64,000 nt of DNA, taken from NCBI GenBank assembly GCA_902775475.1, contig CACYME010000013.1, positions 1 to 64,000 of the forward strand, given 5' to 3'. A program made the translations under genes and the position numbers. Shown in pieces: positions 25,002-33,203 of the stretch. The notes under the pieces are model-generated. The model ran no database searches and was not told where the DNA came from. It saw only the letters and a list, made by a program, of their open reading frames with translations. Origin of the DNA: an uncultured Prevotellaceae bacterium (lineage in GTDB: Bacteria; Bacteroidota; Bacteroidia; Bacteroidales; Bacteroidaceae). How positions within the stretch are numbered: position 1 is the first letter of the stretch; each line of letters opens with the position of its first letter.

Positions 25002-26576
25002 ATGAAAAGACTGATGATTCTGACGGCGGCGCTTGTGCTGATGGTCATGCAGGCCGGAGCGCAACGCGAAGCCGACATGAACCGGCTGCGCAAGCTGCAC
25101 ATCGCGCTGTCGGCCATTGAGGCACTCTATGTAGACACGGTGAACAGTGACCGCGTGGTGGAGGATGCCATCCGCGGTATGCTGGAGAAGCTCGACCCGC
25201 ACAGCAGCTACAGCACTCCGAAGGAGACGAAGGAGATGACCGAGCCGCTGAACGGCTCGTTCGAGGGTATCGGCGTGCAGTTTAACATGGCCGACGATAC
25301 GCTGCTGGTCATTCAGCCTGTGTCGAACGGTCCCTCGGAGCGCATCGGCATCCTGGCCGGCGACCGCATCGTGGCTGTGGCCGACACGGCCATCGCTGGC
25401 GTGAAGATGTCGAAGGAGGAAATCATGCGCCGTCTGCGTGGGCCGAAGGGCACGATAGCACGCCTGAAGGTGGTGCGCCGCGGCATCAGCGACACACTGC
25501 GCTTCGACGTGAAGCGCGACAAGATTCCCGTCTACTCCATCGACGCCACCTACATGCTGCGCCCCGGCATCGGCTACATACGCATTGGCAGCTTCTCGGC
25601 CACCACCTACCATGAGTTCATGGAGAGTCTGGAGCGCCTGAAGAAGCAGGGCATGCGCGACCTGGTGCTCGACCTGCAGGGCAATGGCGGTGGCTATCTG
25701 CAGGCAGCGGCCGACCTGGCCAGCGAGTTCCTGCAGAAGGGCGACCTCATCGTCTACACCGAGGGACGCTCCGTGCCACGACGCGACTATACCGCCGATG
25801 GCAGCGGCAGCTTCCTCAACGGCAGGGTGGTGGTGCTGGTCGATGAGTATTCGGCCTCGGCTGCAGAGATTGTCACCGGTGCGCTGCAAGACCAGGACCG
25901 CGGTCTGGTGGTGGGGCGGCGCACCTTCGGAAAGGGCCTGGTGCAGCGGCCCATCGACTTCGAAGACGGCTCGATGATTCGCCTGACCATCGCCCACTAT
26001 TATACGCCGTCGGGGCGGTGCATCCAGAAACCTTACGAGAAAGGCGACAACAAGAGCTATGCCCTCGACATGGTGAACCGCCTGAAGCACGGCGAGCTGA
26101 CCAGTCAGGACAGCATCCATTTTATTGATTCGCTGAAGTTTGAGACGCTGAAGAAGCACCGCGCAGTCTATGGTGGCGGTGGCATCATGCCCGACTACTT
26201 CGTGCCGCTGGACACCACGCACTATACCCGCCTGCACCGCGAGCTGGCGGCGAAGGGCATCGTCATCCAGCAGAACCTGCGCTATGTGGACAACCACCGC
26301 AAGCAGCTGAAGAAGAAGTTTGCTGATTTTGAAAGCTTCAGAGAGAACTTCCAGGTGCCAGAGGAGCTGATCAGCGCCGTGCTGGCCGAGGGCGAGAAGC
26401 AGAAGGTGAAGCCCAAGGACGATGAGGAGAAGCAAAAAACGATACCACAGCTGTGCCTACAGCTGAAGGCGCTCATCGCCCGCGACCTCTGGGACATGAG
26501 TGAATACTATGCCATCATAAACGAGGACAACTCCATCGTTCAGAAGGCGTTGGAGGTGATGGAAAAAGAAAAATGA
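25002..26576 (+). CDS. C-terminal processing peptidase, S41 family
   Basis: Periplasmic serine protease of 524 residues. The signal peptide is residues 1-21 (MVMQAGAQ). A helical region with LDPHSSYSTPKE is followed by a PDZ domain (about 85-170, GSFEGIGVQF and AGDRIVAV). The protease core carries LDLQGNGGGYLQAA, the catalytic Ser286 in DEYSASAAEI and Lys311 in RRTFGKGLVQ. The last 150 residues are lysine-rich. Such CtpA-type enzymes trim envelope proteins. The ATG at 25002 is used because a frame from 24975 would overlap the -7 box. The stop codon lies inside a heptamer array. Confidence 0.93.
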   Translation: MKRLMILTAALVLMVMQAGAQREADMNRLRKLHIALSAIEALYVDTVNSDRVVEDAIRGMLEKLDPHSSYSTPKETKEMTEPLNGSFEGIGVQFNMADDTLLVIQPVSNGPSERIGILAGDRIVAVADTAIAGVKMSKEEIMRRLRGPKGTIARLKVVRRGISDTLRFDVKRDKIPVYSIDATYMLRPGIGYIRIGSFSATTYHEFMESLERLKKQGMRDLVLDLQGNGGGYLQAAADLASEFLQKGDLIVYTEGRSVPRRDYTADGSGSFLNGRVVVLVDEYSASAAEIVTGALQDQDRGLVVGRRTFGKGLVQRPIDFEDGSMIRLTIAHYYTPSGRCIQKPYEKGDNKSYALDMVNRLKHGELTSQDSIHFIDSLKFETLKKHRAVYGGGGIMPDYFVPLDTTHYTRLHRELAAKGIVIQQNLRYVDNHRKQLKKKFADFESFRENFQVPEELISAVLAEGEKQKVKPKDDEEKQKTIPQLCLQLKALIARDLWDMSEYYAIINEDNSIVQKALEVMEKEK

Positions 26577-26680
26577 GGAATGGAAAATGAGAAATGAGAA
26601 ATGAATAGACCTGCAACGTGCATCTGCCACGGGCTTGCCAGGTATTCATTTCTCATTTCTTATTCCTCATTTCTCATTCC
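26571..26680. repeat. Inverted heptamer arrays between converging genes
   Basis: The left arm 26571-26608 is made of units like AATGAGA and AATGAGG. The right arm 26643-26680 is their reverse complement. The S41 stop (26574-26576) and the last codons plus stop of ybeY lie inside the arms. The long hairpin could end transcription from both sides, though it lacks a clean T-run. Confidence 0.8.
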
Positions 26681-27079
26681 CAGGGCTTTGTCCTCAGCGG
26701 CTTCCATCAGTTCGCGCTCGCCGGGGCCTTTGTCATTGAGACCGCAGAGGTGGAGGATGCCGTGGATGATGACGCGGTGCAGCTCCTCGTCGTAGGCCTT
26801 GCCCAGCATCTCGGCATTTGAGCGCACGGTGTCGAGCGAGATGACGAGGTCGCCGTTGATGGTGTCGCCCTCGTCGTAGTCGAAGGTGATGATGTCGGTG
26901 TAGTAGTCGTGTTGCAGGAACTCGCGGTTCACCTCCAGAATCTTCTCATCATCGCAGAAGAGGTAGCCCACTTCGCCCACTTTCTTCCCGTAGGAAGCTG
27001 CCACGCGCCGTATCCACGCGGTGGTGTCGCGCTTTCTGATTTTCGGCATGCCGACGTTCTCGTTGCTGTATGTAATCAT
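26660..27079 (-). CDS. ybeY: Endoribonuclease YbeY (rRNA maturation factor)
   Basis: Zinc-dependent RNase for 16S rRNA 3'-end maturation and ribosome quality control, 139 residues. The metal site HGILHLCGLND near residue 105 corresponds to the family HGxLHLxGYDH; here Tyr is Leu and the last His is displaced, but both histidines of HxxxH are present. DYYTDIITFDYDEGD is the conserved central segment. The final residues GMRNEE are encoded by the heptamer array, so the native C-terminus may have been replaced. It lies downstream of coaD, 46 bases away. Confidence 0.92.
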   Translation of the reverse strand: MITYSNENVGMPKIRKRDTTAWIRRVAASYGKKVGEVGYLFCDDEKILEVNREFLQHDYYTDIITFDYDEGDTINGDLVISLDTVRSNAEMLGKAYDEELHRVIIHGILHLCGLNDKGPGERELMEAAEDKALGMRNEE

Positions 27080-27125
27080 AGCGATTATTGCTTAAACCTA
27101 TTATCTTTCGTCAAAAGTCTGTAGT

Positions 27126-27575
27126 CTAAGGCAGGAAGCGGCTGACGTCGAGCCCAAAGTGGCGCAGCTCGCGCACCATGCTGCTGGAGACGCTGGCCAG
27201 CTGGGGCTCGGCCAGCAGCAGGAGCGTCTCCACCTCGCCGTGGGTGATGAGGCGGTTGATGTCGGCCTGCTCGCGTTCGTACTCGAAGTCCTTTGCCGAG
27301 CGCACGCCCTTCACGATGAAGTGGGCGCCCTGGCTGCGGGCGAAGTCTACGGCCAGGCCATAGTAGGGCTTCACCTCGATGCGCGGCTCGTGGGCATAGA
27401 GGTGGCAGATGGCCTGCATGCGCTCCTCGGCGGGGGTGATGCCAGGCTTCTGCACGTTGTCGCCCACCACGCCGATGACGAGGCGGTCGAACAGTGGCAA
27501 AGAACGGCGCACGATACTGTCGTGGCCAATGGTGAAGGGGTCGAATGTACCCACAAAGATGCCAGTTTTCTCCAT
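27126..27575 (-). CDS. coaD: Phosphopantetheine adenylyltransferase
   Basis: Fourth step of coenzyme A synthesis: 4'-phosphopantetheine plus ATP gives dephospho-CoA. The 149-residue nucleotidyltransferase has GTFDPFTIGHDSIV at the N-terminus (the T/HxGH site), FIVKGVRSAKDFEYE in the middle and VSSSMVRE near the end, with the usual length. Its leader of about 95 bases contains a 7-bp hairpin CCGACGC/GCGTCGG (27587-27605) and ends upstream at a TACCTTTG -7 box (27675-27682, minus). Confidence 0.96.
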   Translation of the reverse strand: MEKTGIFVGTFDPFTIGHDSIVRRSLPLFDRLVIGVVGDNVQKPGITPAEERMQAICHLYAHEPRIEVKPYYGLAVDFARSQGAHFIVKGVRSAKDFEYEREQADINRLITHGEVETLLLLAEPQLASVSSSMVRELRHFGLDVSRFLP

Positions 27576-27674
27576 TCTGTTTTTTCCGACGCAGGGTGCG
27601 TCGGCTCTTTTTCAGCGCCAGGAGCGTCGGCAGTGTCAGGCGCTACGCAGGCGTTTGGATTCTGTTTGTGGGTG

Positions 27675-27682
27675 CAAAGGTA
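27675..27682 (-). promoter_or_regulatory. -7 box of coaD
   Basis: Minus strand TACCTTTG, consensus, between coaD and the XRE gene. Confidence 0.6.
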
Positions 27683-27691
27683 ATAAAAAAA

Positions 27692-27901
27692 TCAGTTCTT
27701 TCCAAAAGTTTCTTTAGATAGTTCTTTGAAGAAATCGTGGTTCAATACGATAGAGAGCTTTCTGAGCAGACTGGTGTTGATGTCTTCTCGGTCGAAGATG
27801 TTGTAGAGATTCGTGCGTTCGCAGGAAATCTCCTTCGCCACCTTGACGGCGGAAATCTTCTTGGCTTTCATCACTTCTTTGATTCTTTGTCCGATGTGCA
27901 T
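27692..27901 (-). CDS. Small XRE-type helix-turn-helix protein
   Basis: A 69-residue protein consisting of one HTH domain. MHIGQRIKEVMKAKKISAVK is helix one, VAKEISCERTNLYNIF is the helix-turn-helix, and DINTSLLRKLSIVLNHDFF is the closing helix. It lies 23 bases after the hybrid regulator gene on the same strand and may be co-transcribed with it. Target unknown. Confidence 0.82.
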   Translation of the reverse strand: MHIGQRIKEVMKAKKISAVKVAKEISCERTNLYNIFDREDINTSLLRKLSIVLNHDFFKELSKETFGKN

Positions 27902-27924
27902 GGTTGCTTTGTGTTAAATGGTTG

Positions 27925-30771
27925 TTATATGTTTTGTTTTCGATATTGCGACGGGGTCATCTGGAAAGTCTGCTTGAAGATGCGGCTGAAATAGGCCACG
28001 TCGTCGAAGCCGCAGCGCAGTGCCACGTTGCCGATGGGTGTGTTCTCGTCGGCTTTCAGCAGGCGCTTGGCACGGGCCAGTCGCAGCTGCATGATGTAGG
28101 CCGAGGAGTTCTGGCCGGTGATGGCCAGTATCTTGCGGTTCAGCTGTGTCCGGCTGACGGCCATCTCGCTAGCCACGGAGTCCATGTCGACGTTGCCGCT
28201 GGCCATCAGGCGGTAGACCACGTCGACGAGGTGGTTCATGAACTGGCGGTCCTGCGGTTTCAGCTCGGTGGCGGGAGTGCTCTCCTGCTCGTCCATGCCT
28301 ATCTGCTGATATTTGTTGCGCAGCTTCTCCTGTCGTTCCAGCAGCTTGCGCACCCTGACGAGCAGCTCTTCAGAGTTGAAGGGCTTCACCAGATAGGCGT
28401 CGGCGCCGGCTTCCAGTCCGCGGATGCGGTCGGCCTCGGTGGTCTTCGCCGTGATGACGATGATGGGGATGTGGCAGAGCAGCTCGCTGGCCCTCACCTG
28501 CCGGCAGAGCTCCAGACCGTCCACCTCGCCGGGCATCATGATGTCGGTGATAATCAGGTCGGGCATGGTCTCCTGCGCCTTCAGCAGGCCCTCCTCGCCG
28601 CCACGGGCATAGAGCAGACGGCAGTCTTTCAGGTGCAGGCCGATGTAGTGGGCAATGTCCTGGTTGTCTTCTACAATGAGGATGGTGAGCCCCATCCAGC
28701 TGCCCACTCCCTGTCCTTCCCCAAGTGAGGGAATCTGGCTATTCTTGCTAACGACGGTATTGTTTGCAGATGATTCATGGGAAGGAGCGAGCTGCTCCCC
28801 GCCCTTGGAGAGGGGATGGGCTGTCTTCATCGGCAGCATCACGGTGAAGGTGCTGCCCTGGCCCTCGATGCTCTCGGCGGAGATGGTGCCGTTCATGCCC
28901 TCGACCATCAGGCGCACCAGCGAGAGCCCCACGCCGGAGCCCACGTCGCCGTCCTGTGTCTCGCCCTGGAAGAAGGCGTCGAAGATGTGGGGCAGCACTT
29001 CGGCCTTGATGCCTCGGCCCGTGTCGAACACCTGCAGCTTCATACGCCCTGTACCGCTCTGCTCCAGCGTGACGTTCACCTTGCCGTAGGAGGGAGTGTA
29101 TTTGATGGAGTTGGTGACGAGGTTCGAGATAATCCTCTCCATGTAGTCGGGCACGAAGTCCATGTCGAGCGATGTCAGCGAGTGGCTGAAGGTGAGCTCC
29201 TGGCGCTTGCTCTCGGCGTAGGGACGGAAGTTCTCGATGGTCATCTCGACGAAGGCGACGATGTTGCCGTGCTGCCATTTCGGCTCGCCCACGGCGGAGC
29301 GCACCTTCGAGATGTCGAGCAGCTGGTTGATGAGTCCCAGCAGCGAGTTGCCCTGTCGCACAATCATCTTTGCAGCCGAGCGCACCTGTGCCATGTCCTC
29401 GTGCTCCTGGTCCTCCAGCTGGTGCCCCATGCCGAGGATAACGGTCAGCGGCGTGCGGAACTCGTGGGTGATGTTGGTGAAGAAGCTCTCGCGCGTCTGC
29501 TGCATCTGCTGTGTGATGCGCTGCTTCACCGTGCGGGTGTGCAGCTGATAGCCCATGGCCACGGTGACGACGGCGGCCAGCAGCAGCAGGGCGATGGCGG
29601 CCACGATGGTGGTGGTCTTCTCCGAGTGCTCCAGCGCCAGGTTCTCCTGGGCCATCTCCAGCTCGTGCTGGCGGCGCATGCGCTCGATGGCCAGCCGCTG
29701 GTTCTGGATGTTGTTCAGCTTCTTTATGTTCACCAGACTGTCTTCCAGACTGGCGCTGAGAATGTAGTTGTCGAGGGCCTTGCGCAGCTGGCCGGTCTTC
29801 TCGTAGAGCTGGTAGTACAGGCGGTACACCACTACCTGGTGCTCCTGCGAGCCAATGCGCTCCACGGTCTGGCTGGCCTGGTCGATAAGGGCCTTAGCCT
29901 CGTCGGTGCTTCCATTCTTTATATGCACGCGGGCGATGTTGAGGATGGCGTCCAGCCAGTGCCATTCGTCGCCCACCTGCTGAAGCAGGTCGTAGGCCTT
30001 CTGGTATTCCCCGATGGCTCTGTCGAGCAGGCCGTTCTGCTCGTCAATCTGTCCGAAGTGCAGGTGGCAGAGACCTATGCCGAGCATCGAGCCGGCCAGC
30101 TGGTTCATATCCAGCGATTGTTTGTAGTATATCCTGGCGGAGTCGCTCTGCCCTGTCTTCTCCTTGATGGCACCCAGGTTGGCCAGGTTGATGGCCTGTC
30201 CCAGCGCGCTGCCCAGCGCGCGCTCGCCGGCCAGTGCCATGCGGAAGACGCTGTCGGCCATCTCCATGTCGCCCAGCGACAGCAGCACGTTGCCCATGCC
30301 GTTGAGGCCCACCACGCGGTTCTTCTTGGCCTGGAAGCTGCTCTGGTCGCTATATTCCGCGCTGAGCACGATGGCCTGCTGGTGGAAGCTGGCGGCCTCT
30401 TCCAGCGAGCCCAGACGGCGGTAGTTGGTGCCGATGTTGTTCAGCGCCATCGTCATCTCCAGGGTGTCCTTGGCGTCGGTGGCTATCTGCAGCCCCTGCT
30501 GGTGGCAGTCGATGGCCTGCAGGAACATGCTCTCTTCGCGGTAGAGCTTTCCCAGCTGTCTCAGTGAGACCATCTGTCCGAGAATGTCGCCGCTCTGCCG
30601 ATAACTGTCTGTCAGGGCACGGGCCGCAGCAATGTCCTCCACCGAGCGGACGATGGAGTCGGCGGTCTGCCGTTCCTGCTCGGTGAAGTGTACACGCTCC
30701 TCATGTTTGCCGCATGCTGCCGCAAACAACAAGGCCATGGCTATAAGTAAGCATTGCTTTAGCCTGTTCAT
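27925..30771 (-). CDS. Hybrid two-component system regulator (TPR sensor, kinase, receiver, AraC)
   Basis: One-protein signalling system of 948 residues. The N-terminus has a signal with an AAAC lipobox-like end (Cys20). Periplasmic TPR-like helical repeats run to about 370, then a membrane helix (387-407). Histidine kinase: His436 in ITHEFRTPL, N box NLVTNSIKYTP, G boxes DTGRGI and GSGVGLSLV. Receiver: Asp743 in ITDIMMPG and Lys796 in VKPF. The C-terminus is an AraC-type DNA-binding domain. The kinase-receiver linker is extended by about 35 residues encoded by a REP-like unit (28700-28815). The TPR-type sensor resembles the Prevotella xylan regulator XynR, so control of the nearby xylan genes is plausible but inferred. 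The ATG at 30771 fits the -7 box at 30799-30806. Confidence 0.92.
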   Translation of the reverse strand: MNRLKQCLLIAMALLFAAACGKHEERVHFTEQERQTADSIVRSVEDIAAARALTDSYRQSGDILGQMVSLRQLGKLYREESMFLQAIDCHQQGLQIATDAKDTLEMTMALNNIGTNYRRLGSLEEAASFHQQAIVLSAEYSDQSSFQAKKNRVVGLNGMGNVLLSLGDMEMADSVFRMALAGERALGSALGQAINLANLGAIKEKTGQSDSARIYYKQSLDMNQLAGSMLGIGLCHLHFGQIDEQNGLLDRAIGEYQKAYDLLQQVGDEWHWLDAILNIARVHIKNGSTDEAKALIDQASQTVERIGSQEHQVVVYRLYYQLYEKTGQLRKALDNYILSASLEDSLVNIKKLNNIQNQRLAIERMRRQHELEMAQENLALEHSEKTTTIVAAIALLLLAAVVTVAMGYQLHTRTVKQRITQQMQQTRESFFTNITHEFRTPLTVILGMGHQLEDQEHEDMAQVRSAAKMIVRQGNSLLGLINQLLDISKVRSAVGEPKWQHGNIVAFVEMTIENFRPYAESKRQELTFSHSLTSLDMDFVPDYMERIISNLVTNSIKYTPSYGKVNVTLEQSGTGRMKLQVFDTGRGIKAEVLPHIFDAFFQGETQDGDVGSGVGLSLVRLMVEGMNGTISAESIEGQGSTFTVMLPMKTAHPLSKGGEQLAPSHESSANNTVVSKNSQIPSLGEGQGVGSWMGLTILIVEDNQDIAHYIGLHLKDCRLLYARGGEEGLLKAQETMPDLIITDIMMPGEVDGLELCRQVRASELLCHIPIIVITAKTTEADRIRGLEAGADAYLVKPFNSEELLVRVRKLLERQEKLRNKYQQIGMDEQESTPATELKPQDRQFMNHLVDVVYRLMASGNVDMDSVASEMAVSRTQLNRKILAITGQNSSAYIMQLRLARAKRLLKADENTPIGNVALRCGFDDVAYFSRIFKQTFQMTPSQYRKQNI
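28700..28815. repeat. REP-like two-hairpin unit inside the regulator gene
   Basis: CTTCCCCAAGTGAGGGAA at one end and CTCCCCGCCCTTGGAGAGGGG at the other form two short hairpins joined by about 50 bases. The same style of unit occurs at 63421-63518. The reading frame is kept through it. Confidence 0.65.
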
Positions 30772-30798
30772 TTCTCTCAGAAAATAAATTTCCAGCCG

Positions 30799-30806
30799 CA
30801 AAGGTA
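30799..30806 (-). promoter_or_regulatory. -7 box of the hybrid regulator gene
   Basis: Minus strand TACCTTTG, consensus, 27 bases before the ATG at 30771. It rules out the upstream frame start at 30801. Confidence 0.65.
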
Positions 30807-31133
30807 ATGAAAAGTTTACAATACGGTGATAAAATTTACAAGAAATTTCTACGATTTGTCATTTTTGCCCTTTTTCTTGATTTGACTATTCGTTTTGCTT
30901 GAATTTCAGCTTGTTGCACTGTTCTGATGTTCGCTCAGTTAAAAACGAAATGTAGTAAAAAGGTTGGCATGTCCAAGAATTATTACGAGTCGCTTTCTGA
31001 CGACAGTGCCTCGTCATTGCCGTAGTTGGGGGCACTTGGCGGGGAAAAGTCGGCGCCAGAAGAGCGGTGGGGCCTGAATGGCAAAACTGAGGTGCCGCCT
31101 TTTGCATGAATTCTCAATTGAATTGGCAATGCT

Positions 31134-31481
31134 ATAGCAGTTGACCTATTTGTGCGCAGTTCCCCCTGTTCTCAGCAGGGAAGGCAGCGGGCGCTGCCAT
31201 TAATTTTCCCGCCCGCTGCCATTATTGGCAGCGGCCGCTGCCAATATTGTCCCCGTCCGCTGCCAACGGAAAAGGCGTGGCTTTTTTCCCGCTCCGGTGT
31301 GGCCTGGTCCCCATTTGTCGCCGCCTTTTTCTCCTCATCCCTGCTGCTGTGGGGAAACGGGAGGTCTTTCGAGCTGTTTGGCTTTTCTTTGTGCGCAATA
31401 ATATAGCTGTTGACCTGTTTGTGCGTTGTCCATCCTCTGCATGGGAGGGGATGGACTACATACAAACAGGTCAACAGCTAT
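31134..31481. repeat. Palindrome-rich spacer element with inverted ends
   Basis: A gene-free spacer (30807-31604). ATAGCAGTTGACCTATTTGT at 31134 recurs as ATAGCTGTTGACCTGTTTGT at 31403-31422 and, inverted and exact over 20 bases, at 31462-31481. The last two form a hairpin with an inner 8-bp stem GTCCATCC/GGATGGAC (31428-31456). Between 31180 and 31270 GCAGCGG and GCTGCC blocks repeat in both directions. There is no transposase gene and no clear target duplication. The rest of the spacer shows nothing I recognise. Confidence 0.65.
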
Positions 31482-31604
31482 CTCATTACCATTGTATATG
31501 TGCAAAAGCGCCACCGCGGAATAGTGAACCGATGGTTAGCGGAAAAAAGACGTTGCCGAAGCGGCAGAATTGGCCGCGTTGTGATAGCAGGAAGTGGCGA
31601 TAGA

Positions 31605-32648
31605 CTACCCGAAGAGGTCGGGGTGCATCACGTTGCCGCTGTAGGGATTGCGGCCGAAGTGGCGATAGGCCAGCTCGGTGACCATGCGTCCGCGGGGCGT
31701 GCGCTTGATGAATCCCTCCATGATGAGGAAGGGCTCGTAGACCTCCTCCACGGTGCCGCTGTCCTCGCCGATGGCGGTGGCGATGGTCGAGATGCCGACG
31801 GGTCCGCCACGGAACTTGTCGATGATAGTAAGCAGAATCTTGTTGTCTATCTCGTCGAGGCCATACTTGTCGATGTTCAGCGCCGTGAGGGCAATCTTTG
31901 AGATGTTGGTGTCGATGCCGCCGTTGCCCTTCACCTGAGCGAAGTCGCGCACGCGGCGCAGCAGCGAGTTGGCGATACGTGGCGTGCCGCGCGAGCGCCC
32001 TGCTATCTCTAAGGCGGCATCCTCGGTGATGGGCACGCCGAGCAGCTTGGCCGAGCGCTCGATGATGGCGCAGAGCGTCTCGGGGGCATAGTATTCCAGG
32101 TGCATGTTGATGCCGAAGCGGGCACGCAGCGGGGCCGTGAGCAGTCCGCTGCGGGTGGTGGCCCCCACGAGCGTGAAGGGATTCAGGTCTATCTGTATGG
32201 AGCGTGCCGACGGGCCTTTGTCGATCATGATGTCGATGCGATAGTCCTCCATGGCCGAGTAGAGATATTCCTCGACGACGGGCGAGAGGCGGTGAATCTC
32301 GTCGATGAAGAGCACGTCGCGCGGTTCCAGCGAGGTGAGGATGCCGGCCAGGTCGCCGGGCTTGTCGAGCACGGGTCCGCTGGTAATCTTGAAGCCCACG
32401 CCCAGCTCGTTGGCGATGATGTTCGACAGCGTGGTCTTTCCCAGTCCGGGAGGGCCGTGCAGCAGGGTGTGGTCGAGGGGCTCGCCCCGGTATTTGGCCG
32501 CCTCGACGAAGACGCGCAGGTTGTCCACCACCTTCTGCTGACCGCTGAAGTCGTCGAAGGCCAGCGGGCGCAGGGCGTTCTCGAAGTCTTTCTCGCCGGC
32601 GGTGGGTGCGGCGTAGCGCTCTTGGCGGATGTCGAAGTCGTTGTCCAT
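31605..32648 (-). CDS. ruvB: Holliday junction branch migration helicase RuvB
   Basis: AAA motor that drives branch migration with RuvA. The 347-residue protein has the family opening [19 protein letters not shown], Walker [11 protein letters not shown], Walker [11 protein letters not shown] and sensor region [21 protein letters not shown]. The C-terminal winged helix contains [20 protein letters not shown]. All hallmark motifs are intact. ruvA and ruvC are not in the window. Confidence 0.98.
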   Translation of the reverse strand: MDNDFDIRQERYAAPTAGEKDFENALRPLAFDDFSGQQKVVDNLRVFVEAAKYRGEPLDHTLLHGPPGLGKTTLSNIIANELGVGFKITSGPVLDKPGDLAGILTSLEPRDVLFIDEIHRLSPVVEEYLYSAMEDYRIDIMIDKGPSARSIQIDLNPFTLVGATTRSGLLTAPLRARFGINMHLEYYAPETLCAIIERSAKLLGVPITEDAALEIAGRSRGTPRIANSLLRRVRDFAQVKGNGGIDTNISKIALTALNIDKYGLDEIDNKILLTIIDKFRGGPVGISTIATAIGEDSGTVEEVYEPFLIMEGFIKRTPRGRMVTELAYRHFGRNPYSGNVMHPDLFG

Positions 32649-32658
32649 AGTGCTTGGG

Positions 32659-32770
32659 TTAATTAGTAATGAGTAATTAGTAATTAGTAATTATGATTAC
32701 CTTATGCCTTGTGCTGAAACAGCAAAAACGAATCATTACTCATCGCTGATGGCTCATTATTTATTATTCA
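32659..32770. repeat. Heptamer array between sufE and ruvB
   Basis: TTAGTAA, TGAGTAA, TTAGTAA, TTAGTAA, TTATGAT (32664-32698) upstream of ruvB's start side, with a weaker reverse-complement partner (ATTACTCAT, CTCATTATTTATTATTCAC) at 32733-32770 that includes the sufE stop. Confidence 0.65.
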
Positions 32771-33182
32771 CGGTCTGGAATGCCAGGGCGTAGGCACGTA
32801 TCTGCTTCACCATGGCGACGAGACCATTGGAGCGGGTGGGGGACAGGTGCTCGCGCAGGCCGATGCGCTCGATGAAGTAGAGGTCGGCGTCGAGGATGTC
32901 CTGCGGTGTCTGGTTGTCGAAGACGCGGATGAGCAGGCTGACGATGCCCTTCACGATGAGGGCGTCGCTCTCGGCCTGCAGGTGCATGCGCTCGCCGTCG
33001 AAGTCGGCCTGCAGCCACACACGGCTCTGGCATCCGTCGATGAGGTTCTGTTCCGTCTTGTACTGCTCGTCTAAGGGCGGCTGGTCGTTGCCCATGTCGA
33101 TGAGCAGCTGGTAGCGGTCCATCCAGTCGTCGAGGTCCTGGAATTCCTCGATGATTTCGTCTTGCTTGTCGTTGATTGACAT
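32757..33182 (-). CDS. sufE: SufE, sulfur acceptor for the cysteine desulfurase SufS
   Basis: Iron-sulfur cluster assembly partner that takes persulfide sulfur from SufS and passes it to the SufBCD scaffold. 141 residues, family-typical. The acceptor Cys51 is in NLIDGCQSRVWL, followed by ESDALIVKGIVSLLI and GLREHLSPTRSNGL. The neighbouring U32 gene lies 21 bases upstream on the same strand. No other suf gene is in the window. The final codons overlap the short-repeat arm. Confidence 0.95.
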   Translation of the reverse strand: MSINDKQDEIIEEFQDLDDWMDRYQLLIDMGNDQPPLDEQYKTEQNLIDGCQSRVWLQADFDGERMHLQAESDALIVKGIVSLLIRVFDNQTPQDILDADLYFIERIGLREHLSPTRSNGLVAMVKQIRAYALAFQTVNNK

Positions 33183-33203
33183 GATGGTTCTTTGTATTGT
33201 GGG

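Noticed and set aside
28777..30567. 596-residue open frame opposite the hybrid regulator
   Set aside because: Shadow frame; the opposite strand encodes complete kinase and TPR motifs.
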